Source: Cladobotryum mycophilum
Taxonomy: Eukaryota > Ascomycota > Sordariomycetes > Hypocreales > Hypocreaceae
Direction of reading: 5' to 3'
Assembly: GCA_036429605.1 (NCBI GenBank)
Contig: JAVFKD010000016.1
Span: forward strand, 186,001 to 250,000
DNA: 64,000 nt
Position numbers and translations under genes: made by a program. Of the stretch, positions 45,510-57,228 are shown piece after piece. Below the pieces are notes generated by a model. It searched no databases. It saw only the letters and a program-made list of their open reading frames with translations, and was not told the origin of the DNA. Numbering within the stretch: the stretch's first letter is position 1; each line of letters begins with the position of its first letter.

Positions 45510-48500
45510 GGTTGATTCAACGAGCTTTTGAAGATGTGGCAAAGGGTTCCAAGGCTTTGTTGGTTGACAGGTAAGAGACGGGAGTTGTGGATGGGGAGAG
45601 GCTCTTGGGGGGTCTTTAAACTTGGGAGAAGGTCAGGCTATACCGGTTGACTTGGTCAGTGGTTCAGGCGCCCAGACATCTGCCGTGTCCCGGAAAGTTT
45701 AACGACTCAGGGCTGAGATCTGAGTTATGATCTGACGGCTTGTACTGACCACAAGTCTGATCTTGCGAACCATCTTTGCCCGGTGACCTCGAGCTGACAG
45801 GCCCTGGGCGGGACTCCGTCCTCCCTCTCTCCCTCCCCTTGATGTTCAGAAGCCCCTTGCAAGGCAAACTATGGGCCCCAGATGGAGCGGCCCTAGCAGG
45901 GGATGGCACCGATTATGTGGCTCAGAGCCTCCGTAAACAAGCAGTTGTGAGTGGTTTGTTCCCGAACAGCGAGTGAGAGGGAGGGCGGGTCATGGGTCGA
46001 GTGTAATCGGGGACGTGAGCGCGGGGAATGAAGTCGGTTGATCCTACAAATTTGCTCGGACCAGATTCTGAACTAATATGCATGCAAGTCCTTTGCCTCT
46101 TCTCCCCTTTCTCCGGGTCATGGGCTGCAGGTCTTGATCGATTCGACAGTCGAGTCCCTCAACTAGTGTGTCCTCCTGTGCAGTAATGTATGTGTGAGAT
46201 ATTGTATTGGTATTCAATAGTAAAGTTGACTGATGCGAGTTTAATTACATCAGGGGATAAAATGATTAGTAAGATTATTCATCTTTGATAGCTGGAGATA
46301 AAAATAAAAAAAGTGAAGGTGCGAGTTCATCTCCATCCAGAGGGGGTAGTTGCCCGTTGTAGGCGCCACTAACCACCGAGATTCTCTACCAACCTCATTT
46401 CTGTCCTCCCCTCCTCCTCCACTACCTCCTCCTCCTCCTCCTCCCATCTATTCTCCTCCTCCCCTTTTCCCTCCACATAAACGGAGAACCCGCGAATGCT
46501 CACTAATGCACGAATGCATGACACTTACTGGCCGTACCAAATAGCAGGGACAGATTGATCATCTAGTCTACCAGGTATGTATGTACTCGTATCTCATCCT
46601 CATCATGGATGTTCGACACCACCACCAACTCACACGGACCCCATCGCGGACTGATTGCTGCAGCTTCTGTAGGTGCAAATGCTTCCCTCATTTTATACCT
46701 GCCGCAGACCCGCCTCGCCGGCCACGTTTAATGGTCCACTGGGCGGCGCTAATGCAAAGCAAAGGACACACAGAAGAGAGTCCCCCTGTTGGCGTGTCTC
46801 GTTACCGCCAGCTTGGGACGCCTGCAGACGCAAGCAACGACCAGCTCGGATGCAGGTTATTACCAACAGAGAAACTCCCGCCGTGGGTTTGCGTTGATCA
46901 TTGCCAAAGTATCATACGGCAAGCCAAGCCTCATTCTGGCCCTGACTAAGGCCTGTGTGAAAGGGCCAAAGGTCGGCCAAGGCCCGAGACAGCAGGGCGT
47001 CAGGTTGTATTTCCCAGAGCAGAGGCACAAAAAACTATCACGAAAGGCCGACAAGCCAGTACAGTACACCCTATTACTCCGTACACCGCGTGGGAAAAAA
47101 GCGCTACAGGGGGTTTCGTCTCCGAAGGGCCCTAACCAGCCGCTCCCTGCCCTCGCCAAGACGGTCTGCATTGCGTCCACCACACTGCTGGGTCCGCCAT
47201 CTGCCCGGAAATGCTTAACAAGTTCCCCGTGTAGCCGAATCGACTTTTGTAAAAGCGACCACGGACAATCCCGTCCGTCGCACTCATCACCATAGCGTGC
47301 GTGGCTGGTTCTTTGCTTGTCTTGGTTCCTTACCAGACTCTCGGTGTTGCAACGTGCTGTGAGGGGTGACTCGGCTCCGCAATCCAACCCTGTTCAGACT
47401 GATTCAGTGCCCACATACCTGTACAACCAGAAGAGTTCATTCGTCTACGGAGTACCTAGTCAATCCTTCCCCCAAGCCCAGGATTGCGAGAGAGGTAGGT
47501 GGTAGCGAGTACAGCTCGCGTGATGGCGTATGTTTGGTCGGTGAGGTGAGGGAAGGCAAACAAGCCGCTCAGACAAGCGACTGGTACCAGTCTGCCGGGT
47601 TCGTTTGTCTCTTGGGGGTGTCACAACCTCCCGCAAATTGATCATAGCGTTCAATCTTTCTCTCATGCTGCCCTTCCCATTAGGCTGATTTGTCCAACTA
47701 CGATGTTTGCTCACGTCTCATTCAAGGCAGCCAATGATCTACCACACAGCTAGTCATTTCCTTCTCTCATCATCAACCTCATGTCAGCCCAAAACAGGCC
47801 TGCCTATGGGCACCCTTGACTGGCAAGCGGCCAGCCGACGCGAGGCTGAGGTTTAGGTGCGTCCGACATATCTCGGACCCGATGTCCGATAATTCCAATA
47901 ATAGGGACGGGCTCAAAGTATACTCAAGGGGAGGGGACGCGGAATTGAGGAGACTGAGGTGCATCCTTCGTCTGTGTTGACAAGTAATACAGCACTGCCA
48001 TTTCCCTCACTGCGACAAAATGCGCCAAAGCTCCTCTCTTACTGCGTAAATTTGCTTTTTCGAAGCGTCCTTGATGCTTTTTTCATAGGGCATCATCCAT
48101 CCACGCAAGGCCGCATTGTTCTCTCTGTTCTCAAAGCTTTAGCATCCCGAAGACTGATTGCATCCTTCCTTACGGTAACAGAGTCATGCACAGCTTCGGG
48201 AAGCCCTCCCTCCCTCCCTCGACACGGCTTGGTTTCGGGGTGGAGCCTCATGGACCCCAATGCATACGGTGGTTCGAAGGCTTTGGGAAAAAGAAAAACC
48301 AAACAGAGAGACATCAGAATATGACAAATGACATATGATGAACCTGGTGACGCATTTTTAGCAATGGGATTTTCTCTTTCGGCTGAGGCGTCTGAAACCC
48401 GAATCGCTACACATCCTGAGGCCTCCCTCATAGGATTCTCCTGGCCCAAATCTGGAACAGCCTCAATTTGTACCCGAATATTCTCGAATACTACCAAACG

Positions 48501-49700
48501 CCGCGGAAAGAATGAAGGAAGAAAAACATGTACCACATAGATTTCTCTTTCCTCGTGGTATTCTATGCAGGGCGTCTCCTCCAAGTGCCTTCTGCCCTAC
48601 GGCGATGATGCGCGCTTCTGCTAAAGCATGTCGACCCTCAGCTTTCGGGAAAAGGTGGATTCTATTGGTGATGCAGTGCCGCATCTCAGATTTTGAGGCC
48701 CCCAACTATGCTAACATGCGACGGACTACGGACGCTAAATTGGGAGGACAAGGGAGGGAATTCTCATATGGCCATCAACCTCAAACAGAAAAACTCATTT
48801 CTGACATTTCAGCCTTGCATCCGAAAGACGTCGGGGAGGGGAGAGGAATGAAGCCATTCTTGCAGTCTTAGTCGCCCACTCGACTACATGCACATGAAGG
48901 AAACACTAACGCAGGTGATGCAGCACATAGGTGTCATGCATAGGCCTATCCTGGATACGTGAGATAACTGAAGTTATCGCATCCATGGTTTCTAGCACGG
49001 GGTGTTTGCGTGGCCTGTTTCAAGTGAGATAGATTCGAGTTGGAGAGATCATCATGACGAATCGCCATATGGCCTTGCGAGAGAAGGTTGGAATATCCAT
49101 GCATGCCGAGTGAACACGTCTGGTGTGGAGACAACCAAATTAGCGACGACTATTCCTAAATTACAACAAAATCATGCATGAAAAATAATTGAAGGGGGAG
49201 AAAGCATTATTCATCAAATCTCAAAGGATATCATATCTCTTTGTGCATTGGAGATGCGCTTTGCATAACTCTTCACCACGTCGTGGAGTCGTCGTCCATG
49301 CTCAGCATGAAGCTGAAGCCATCCCGGCAATGCCCGCTGTTGCTTCGGGTCGGAGTCCGAATACGGAGTCAAGTCTGCCACACTCTCCCTCCGTCTCTCC
49401 ACCAAAGTTGGACGCAGTCAGTGCCCTAGCAAGCAACCAAAGCCATCGCCGTTCATCCCACTCCAGTCAGAGCCAGCAAAATTCAATAACAACAGCGGGG
49501 TTGATGGAGCCCCGCGCCCTGTAACGATAGCAAAGGCGTAGATTGACACCATTTTACTATGGAACAAGATGGAAGGACTTTAGAGTCCAACAAGTCGTAA
49601 AATCTTCTTTATTATTTAAGCATATTCCGGTTAATAGCCGCCTTTCCATTCACATTATTTCCTCTCATCTCCTATTATTCCAACACTTCAGAACATCACA
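45510..49700. other. Gene-poor region, 4.2 kb
   Basis: I find no convincing protein gene. Frames of 120-170 codons at 46789-47295 (+) and 48093-48584 (-) have irregular composition, no motif and no splice support. A CCT/CTC microsatellite lies at about 46408-46446. The right end is the promoter of the dehydratase gene. Confidence 0.5.
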
Positions 49701-51067
49701 ATGGCTGATTTATCGACAACCCTACCTTTAACCCGCGACTCTGTCATCCAGGCTCACAAAATCGTTGAGCAGCATGTCCACCGCACTCCCGTGGCAACCA
49801 ACCAGACACTCACACGCATAGCGTCCACGCCACGGACAGTCGAGGAGCTCGAGGCTACGAGATGGGCTGGAAGACAGCCGGCACAACCAGTGCTACGGTT
49901 GTGGTTCAAGTGCGAGAACTTGCAACGCATTGGGGCCTTCAAAGTCCGCGGGGCGTTTTATGCGCTGAGTAGGCTGGTACAAGAGCCAGGGTGGTTGGAG
50001 GGAGGAGGCAAAGAGAAGGGTGTTGTTACGCATAGTTCTGGTAAGTCTTAATTTCTCTTTCTGAAAGATCCATAGATTTCATCGGGAGGTGGGTGTGTGG
50101 CTGTCAGCAGTCGTAGCATTTCTCATGAAGATGGGATGTCATGATGTGGATGGGGTGAGATTCCAACATCCCCACCGGTGTGATAATTCTCTACATGAAA
50201 CGACGATGTGCTCAATACGGCAATGCAGTCTTCATACTCACAACTTTGTCAGGAAATCATGCACAGGCCCTCGCTCTCGCTGCCCGAGAAAACGGCATCG
50301 AGGCTCACATTGTCATGCCCGAAATCTCGATCAAGTCCAAGATTGCCGCTACTCAGGGCTACGGTGCGCGTGTCATCTTCAGTGGCAGCACAAGCGTTGA
50401 GCGTGAAGCTGCTGCCGACAAGGTCATTGCTGAGACAGGCGCCCGACTCGTTCCCCCATATGATCATCCTGACATTATGCTTGGGCAGGGTACTCTGGGG
50501 CTGGAGCTGCAGGATCAGGTGAGAGACTTGATTGCCAAGGGAGAAGTGAAGGGTTTGTATGAGGCCGCGGGGGAAAAGAGCGGGGGAGGGCTCAATGCGG
50601 TCATTACACCGTGCGGTGGTGGAGGCATGCTCTCCGGCGTAGCGCTCAGTTGCGAGGGCACAGGCATCCGAGTCTTCGGAGCGGAGCCGTCGTTCCAGGG
50701 GGCCGACGACGGGAAGCGCGGGTATGAGTCTGGGCAGCGGGTTGCGGCCGTGTCATCTCTTACCGTGGCGGACGGGCTGCGTACCCCGGTCGGTGAGTAC
50801 CCCTGGAGCGTAATATACGAGCGGAAGCTCGTGAGCGGCATGTACAGCGTCACGGAAGAGGAGATTCTGAAGGCGATGCGGCTGGTGTATGAACGGTTGA
50901 AGATGGTCGTTGAGCCTAGTTCGTGTGTGCCGTTGGCGGTTGCGCTGTTTAATGAGGATTTCAGAAGTATGGTTGAGAGAGAGGGTGGCGAGGAGGGGTG
51001 GGATCTGGGTATTGTGTTTAGTGGTGGAAATGTAGCTTTGGATGCTCTCGGGAAGCTGTTCGGTTGA
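49701..51067 (+). CDS. PLP-dependent serine/threonine dehydratase family enzyme
   Basis: Exons 49701-50040 and 50253-51067; 384 residues. The 212-nt intron (GTAAGT...TTTGTCAG) is the longest here. Fold-type II PLP enzyme related to catabolic threonine dehydratase, serine dehydratase and serine racemase. The PLP Lys is Lys81 in RIGAFKVRGAF; the substrate loop is HSSGNHAQALALAA; the phosphate-binding glycine loop is TPCGGGGMLSG; the cofactor-ring Ser region is GIVFSGGNVAL. No C-terminal ACT regulatory domain, so it is not the biosynthetic, isoleucine-inhibited form. A roughly 30-residue insertion before the PLP Lys is unusual in the short racemases. Expected reaction: deamination of L-Ser/L-Thr, hydroxyaspartate, or a racemase activity; the sequence does not decide. 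Cytosolic. Convergent with the MFS gene. Confidence 0.92.
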
Positions 51068-51408
51068 GTGTAGAAAGCCAATTTGATGAATAGATGCACG
51101 TCTAGAAAACAGCACAAGAGTGAGATGATTTGCTATTCTTTGCGAGACGACGGGCGTGTTTCAAAGAATTAACGTTGATTCATTTTACCACGATTTTCTG
51201 ATTTTCCTATTTCATCTTTCTGAGAGGGTATATAGAATATCAATACAAAGCATGAACCATTCCCAAACGCCAAATTTGTTCCCCGCCGGCTATAAATATG
51301 AATGTCTGACAAACAGTGCGTATATAGTAGATGACGCTATTACGGAAAAGAAAAAAGGTGATAAAAATGGAGAGAGAAACAGAGAGAAAAAAGACACGTT
51401 TTCTAGTT
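51068..51408. other. Convergent 3' flanks
   Basis: 341 bp between the stops of the dehydratase and MFS genes; A-rich towards the MFS end. No gene. Confidence 0.6.
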
Positions 51409-53224
51409 TTATAGTACCTTATCCATCTCAATCCTCCACCTAACTGCGTTCCGCCACAGCACCCAGATACCAAGGTACCCGGCAACCAGGCAGAAGAGCG
51501 CGACGGTGGTGAAGACCCAACCGACGCCCACGCCGTTGATCCACGGTGCCGTGACGAGGACGGCGATGCAGCTGAGAAGGTTTCGAATGCAGTTGTTGAC
51601 GGCCACGGCGGCGGAGCTCCGCTTGCGGACGAATTCGGTGAGCATGGTTGTGGCCGCAGACTAGGGAGCGTCTGTGTTAGCAGATTGTCTGAGTAAAACA
51701 TTCTATAATATAAGGAGTGACTCACGAAAACAAGCATGGATGCAACACCAAAGATGAAACTCCCAATGGCGGGGACGATCCAAATGAGGTGATAATTCAA
51801 GGCCCATCCAAAGATTAGGTATCCAACGGGATACATGACATTAGCAATCCACATGTTCTCCCTCATGCGATCCTCGGGCAGAAGAATGAGCTTGCCGTTC
51901 TCATCGTAGCGATTCGCCTTCTTGGCTTCCCGTATCATGATGTAGTCGATCCACTTGCCTCCAAGGAACGACGCGGTGACGTAGCCTAGTCCGGCAGGCA
52001 AGTACAACAGGCCGACAATGATCTGGCCGTAGTTGTACGGCGGTTTGCTAAACTCCTTTTGGATGGTGATGCTCTGTACGTAGAGAGAACCGAAAGCGAT
52101 GGAACCGACGATGACGGTGATGAGTACGGGAGGGAAGCGCAGGAAGAGTACGATGCGCAACGGGTCGATGAATATTCTCTTTAGAGAAGTGACAAATTTC
52201 TTGGTGCGCACTTTGGCGGATTGGGCAGTGGGCATGCGGTCGAGAGGCTGCGATTCTGGCGCCGGGGGTTTCCTGGCAAAGGTCTCGGGAAGGAAGAAGA
52301 GTAGCATGAGCAAAGTGACGAAACCGTAGACGGCGAGGAAGTACATGGTGGACTTCCAGCCATACGCCTGAGCAAGGGCGCCTCCGATAATAGGCGCCAC
52401 CAAGGGAGCCATCAGAGGTCCTAGGTAAAACAGGCTCATGGCACGACCACGCTCACGGCTCTCCCAAATATCAGCAATGGTTCCCGCCCCAACGGCTTGG
52501 ACACTAGCCGATGCACCACCGGAGCATACTCGGAAGACGATGAGCATGGCGATGTTTGTGCTGATGCCGCAGAGAACGGCGAAAACAACAAAGAGGGCAA
52601 AGGAGACGAGGTAGATGGAGCGGCGGCCGAATTGCTCAGAGAAGGAGGACCACCAGAGGGGAAGATTGCCATGGCGACAATGTACATGGCAACGGCGAGG
52701 TTAGTAGTGGTTTCGTTGATGTGAAACTCCTGGGTCATGGCAGGAAGGGCGGCTGCAAGCACATGTTAGTATCACGATAGTACACAACGGAGCAGTTTGA
52801 ACGTACGGTAGAAAATAGATGATCCCAGAGGTGCAACAGCCGCAGCCATGGCGATAGTAAAGGTGATGGCCCACTTAGTCGAGTCTTTGTAGTCATACGG
52901 CCTCTCAACCTCGGGGATGAGGGTGAGGTTGCTGAACATGCCTCGTCTCTCTGAGCGTGGGACAAGCACAGCACCTGGACGGGTTGATGCTCGTGATTGT
53001 ATTCGCTGAGGTACGGCGCCAGCTTCGACGCCAATATCAGTGGTACTGGGTACATCTTTCTCTGAGGTTTTATGGTGGTCCCTGTGTTGTTTTTCATCAT
53101 GAGTCTCTCCATTGGCCGTTTGGGTATCGGTGGTATCAGAATGAATTGAAGAGGAGTCCGAAGGTGGCTGAACTTGATGCCCCTGATGGACAAGTGCTTT
53201 CTCGGCATCTGTCGGAGAAGCCAT
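51409..53224 (-). CDS. MFS drug/metabolite transporter (DHA1 type), frame broken by 1 nt
   Basis: Exons 53224-52807, 52752-51726 and 51660-51409, with introns of 54 and 65 nt; 565 residues after allowing one base. A charged cytosolic N-tail of about 110 residues precedes 12 predicted membrane helices. Family signs are SIFYPALPAMTQEF at helix 1, the helix 2-3 loop SEQFGRRSIYL, FRVCSGGASASVQAVGAGTIADI (helix 4), RERGRAMSLFYLGPLMAPLVAPIIGG (antiporter motif C), a large central loop, and a final LWRNAVRWR tail. Proton antiporters of this group export drugs or metabolites at the plasma membrane; substrate unknown. Frame breaks in a four-base run (G4 at 52658-52661 on the plus strand); one more base restores FPLWWSSFSEQFGRR. 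Start at 53224 chosen because the longer frame begins with TTG. Confidence 0.92.
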
Positions 53225-55724
53225 GTTGTATTGGGTTTCCTTGTTCACGTCCTTGTCCTCAATCAAAGCCAATGTAGGCGCTCATTTAGTTCAGATCGTT
53301 GGTAGTAGTGAAGAGATGGATCTGAGATTGAATCTGGGGAGTCACAGATACTTTAATGAGAACACGTGTGGGGACGGCGGGCGGAGAGATGCATTGCCTT
53401 GAACCGCATTACGGAATCCGTGTTGACCACGTCGTAAACATGCCAAACAACGAGGGCGAAAAGGGACATGGTGGAGTGATGAACGAGGCGACCTGTCTCA
53501 ATATAAATGGAGAAAACGGGACGCCCAAGAGGACGGATTCGCCGTCGAGATCCACATTGTCAGCTAATATCGTTGAATGGACCCTCTTGAAACACATGAG
53601 TTGCTGCTTGTAGTCGATACCCATCCGCACACGCGCCCGCTCGGGAAGTAGTAAGTAATATGAACTGTTGGTACTCGGTAGTTTGTGTTGACACGAGTTT
53701 AGTCCTAGGTGGTGGGCCTGGAGGTGGACCGGACATGGCAAGTGCCTCGGGATTCGGCTCTTGCGATTCTGATGGGTCTATGAAGAAGAATTGATTAGTT
53801 GAGCATGGTTATACATGCTTGTACATGCATGAGTCCTGGAAATTCGAATAAGAAGGACTCCAAGCATTGTTGCACAACAAGTAGGTACTTGTAGGCAGAC
53901 GAGACTAGGGAATCCTTACCCAGCTAGATGTGAAACAGCATGAGGATTCTGACGTTACATCGATCATGCGTGATGATAAGAGGACCCAAGGGCTGTTTAA
54001 TGTGCAGACCACCACCTACAAGTATGCATCATTAAGGGATCAAAGAAGAAAATTGCAAGACAGTCCGTCCGGCTTGCTTTTGGCCTGCGGGATCTGCCTC
54101 GAGGGGGACGGAAGAGACCGTCGGCGCGTCAACGATTGTTGGTAATCCTCAACGGGAAGCCCGATCCATGCCAGCTCGGTTTCTGAATCCATGCCGTTTG
54201 GTTTTTTTCTTTTTTTCGCACTTGGGCGAATCAGGGAGTCCGCATAGGACCCTGCATAGGATTTGAGTCCTCTGCAAGACTCAGGAGAGTCACAAGGGAG
54301 GATGTGTTTCAGTAATAAAAGAAAATTTTGTTATCGATAAGCAAAATGTTTGTGATGGCATCTGAAAGGAAGGGAAGATGAAGCCGCTTGCCCAAGCGAA
54401 GCTACCACACTAGTACTCGGAACTTATTAGTCTTGCAATCAACGAAATTGACTAAAGACCTGTTCTTACTAAGGCTGGCTTTGACAGTGTAATCCTAGAT
54501 GTCTTTCAACGGCAGATGATTGTGATTATGATTTGTGATTCAAAAGGAAATGGGAGTATTACTGGTAAGCCGTGATGAAACAGATCATGCCATGTCTGCC
54601 AATTTTTCACACAAGTACGGAGTATTAGACTAATACCCAAACAATATGTCATCAATCAACCAAAACCTCGGTTGGATTGCAACTTACCAGGATGTCACGT
54701 GGGTCCCCTTTCAGGGTTTGTTGAAAATTTTGCTAGAATGTCGGGTCGTTCCGATTTTAGATTGATTGATGACGGGAGAGAGGAGAAAAACGTGCGTCAG
54801 AGGAACTGTGGGTTCACTGTCTGTATTGTCAGGAGTAGTATCTTCTCAATGGGTTGTAGCAATAGCAGAATGATATCTTGGTTAATTCGCATACTTCTTA
54901 TCGCCTCGGGGGCTTTGGTCCTCGGCTGGTTCGTTCACCTACCCTATAGTCTGGTGCGCTGCATTAGGAAACTGGGTGCGTTAACACACTGGATCATTGG
55001 CTGTATAAAAAGAAATCACATATATATAATGAGGAAGAAGACAAAAAGAAGAAGAAAAAGATGAGGAAGAAGAAGGAGAAACGGGAATAATTCCTGGCAA
55101 ATATTCTAGGCAAACTTGAATCCCCCTTTTAGCTCTTCTTTATACATCCATGGACACCTTAGTCGTACAGTGCTTAATGGTCAACATTGCCCTGCCAGAC
55201 CAAGATGGTACACCACACCTGCAGATTACCATCGCAGCCCTGTAATATCAGCACATGCTCATCTCACACCTCTGCAGCTCGTACCTCTATATCCCACCAA
55301 CCATATAATATCACCACTCGGGCTATTTATACATCATTTCGAAATATCCCCAAATTGCATCATAAAGAGAGACCATGAGTATATAGATAACATCATTCAC
55401 ATTTTCCCACACAAAAAAAATAATAATAAAAAAAACACTGAAACATCGGTGCATTTATTTCACTCATGGCTTACGAGATGCTACATATAGTACTACATCG
55501 GTATTACTGCACGTACGGGAAGGGAACCCCTCGGTGGGGTAATGAAATCCAATGATTGTTCGATTCTAGCCAACCTCATTATACAGAAACAACCTCGGAC
55601 CTCGAAAGGGAAAAAAAGAGCTTCATCTGAGCTGAATTCCTCTGCATCTTCTTACTTTTTAATTTCTTTCCTTCCTTCTTTCTTTCTTTCTTTCTTTCAT
55701 TCATCTCTTGACTGCTTCAACAAA
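53225..55724. other. Intergenic, 2.5 kb
   Basis: MFS promoter on the left and the proline-biosynthesis gene promoter on the right. A 130-codon plus-strand frame at 54672 with a hydrophobic patch and a basic tail has no family match and is not called. A CTTT repeat lies just before the ProA start (about 55670-55699). Confidence 0.5.
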
Positions 55725-57228
55725 ATGTCTCTCACCAATGCCTCCCCCGAAGCTGCTGCCAGCGCCGCCAAATCCGCGTCCTTTGCCCTCGCCTCCCTCC
55801 CGGCATCGGCCCGAAACGAAGCCCTTGATGCCATCCACGCCGCCCTGACTGCCTCGAGGGACGAGATCCTCGCCGCCAACGCGCGTGACCTGGAGCTCGC
55901 CCGCAAGGCCGCCGCCGACGGTGGGTTGAGCCAGGCGCTCGTCTCGAGGCTGGACCTGGGCAAGAAGGGCAAGTGGGAGGATATGCTCCAGGGTATCGTG
56001 GATGTGAGGAACTTGGAGGACCCGGGTATGTGGATCATCAAGTCCTTCGACTTACAAGAGAGTTGAGGGTTGCTAATCTTCCCTAGTTGGCAAGATTCAG
56101 ATGCGCACAAAGCTTGATGATGACCTCATCATGGAGCGAGTCTCTTGCCCCATCGGCGTCCTCCTCATCATCTTCGAGGCCCGCCCCGAGGTCATTGCCA
56201 ACATTGCCAGTCTGGCCATCAAATCTGGCAATGCCGCCATTTTGAAAGGTGCGTCTCCCCATTTTTGCCTGGGATGAGTTTTTACGCACAGAACTCTCAT
56301 CAGTCCTATAACATGAATGAGAAATCTCACTTACATCGTACATATAGGAGGCAAGGAATCCACCGAGTCCTTTATTGCCATTTCTCAAGTCATCTCATCT
56401 GCGCTTGAAAAGTCTGCCGTCCCCAATGGTGCCATCCAGCTTGTCACCACCCGTGACGCCATTGCCCAGCTCCTGGCTCAGGACCGCTACATTGACCTCG
56501 TCATCCCCCGTGGCTCCAACGAGCTGGTCCGGTACATCAAGGAGTCTACCAAGATCCCTGTCTTGGGCCACGCCGATGGCATCTGCTCCATCTACCTCAC
56601 CGCATCTGCCGACAAGGAGAAGGCGGTCGTTGCCATTGTCGACTCCAAGACGAGCTACCCCGCCGCCTGCAACAGCACCGAGACCCTGCTTGTTGAGGAC
56701 AAGGCTCTATCAACCATTTTCCCTGCGGTGGCCTCCGGTCTAGCCCTCAAGGGCGTCACTCTCCGTTGCGATGAGGCTAGCAAAGCAGCCCTCGCCTCCG
56801 TCACTCTTCCCGACGGCCTGCTCGTAGACGTTTTGCCCGAGGACTACGACACCGAGCACCTGTCCCTTACCATCTCCGTCAAGACCGTGGCGTCCGTAGA
56901 CGAGGCCATCGAGCACATCAACAACCACGGATCCCACCACACCGACTCCATCTTCACCTCTGACGCCGCCGAGGCCGAGAAATTCATGAACCAAGTCGAC
57001 TCCGCCGGCGTCTACTGGAATGCCTCCACACGTCTGGCCGACGGTATGCGCTACGGCTTCGGCACCGAGGTGGGCATCAGCACCAACAAGATCCACTCCC
57101 GAGGCCCGGTCGGCCTCGAGGGCTTGACGATTTACAAGTACAAGATTAGGGGCAACTATCAGCCTACGACGGGCTACGGCGAGGGAGAGGGCAAGAGGCC
57201 GTGGAAGCATGAGAAGTTGGACATTTAA
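55725..57228 (+). CDS. PRO2: Gamma-glutamyl phosphate reductase (PRO2/ProA)
   Basis: Exons 55725-56025, 56087-56248 and 56348-57228, with introns of 61 and 99 nt; 447 residues, the usual length. Aldehyde-dehydrogenase-fold enzyme that reduces gamma-glutamyl phosphate to glutamate semialdehyde with NADPH, second step of proline synthesis, cytosolic. Conserved blocks are the N-terminal [51 protein letters not shown] across the second splice, [26 protein letters not shown], the catalytic Cys in [47 protein letters not shown] and [26 protein letters not shown] 55725 follows a long CTTT pyrimidine leader. Frame intact. Confidence 0.97.

Noticed and set aside
46789..47295. 168-residue plus-strand frame
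   Set aside because: Overlaps a 175-residue frame on the other strand; neither has a recognisable domain, and composition is irregular.
48093..48584. 163-residue minus-strand frame
   Set aside because: No domain, no plausible neighbours and an equally long frame on the opposite strand.
54672..55064. 130-residue protein with a hydrophobic segment
   Set aside because: It ends in a Lys/Arg run produced by a simple AAG repeat, and no family or splice evidence supports it.
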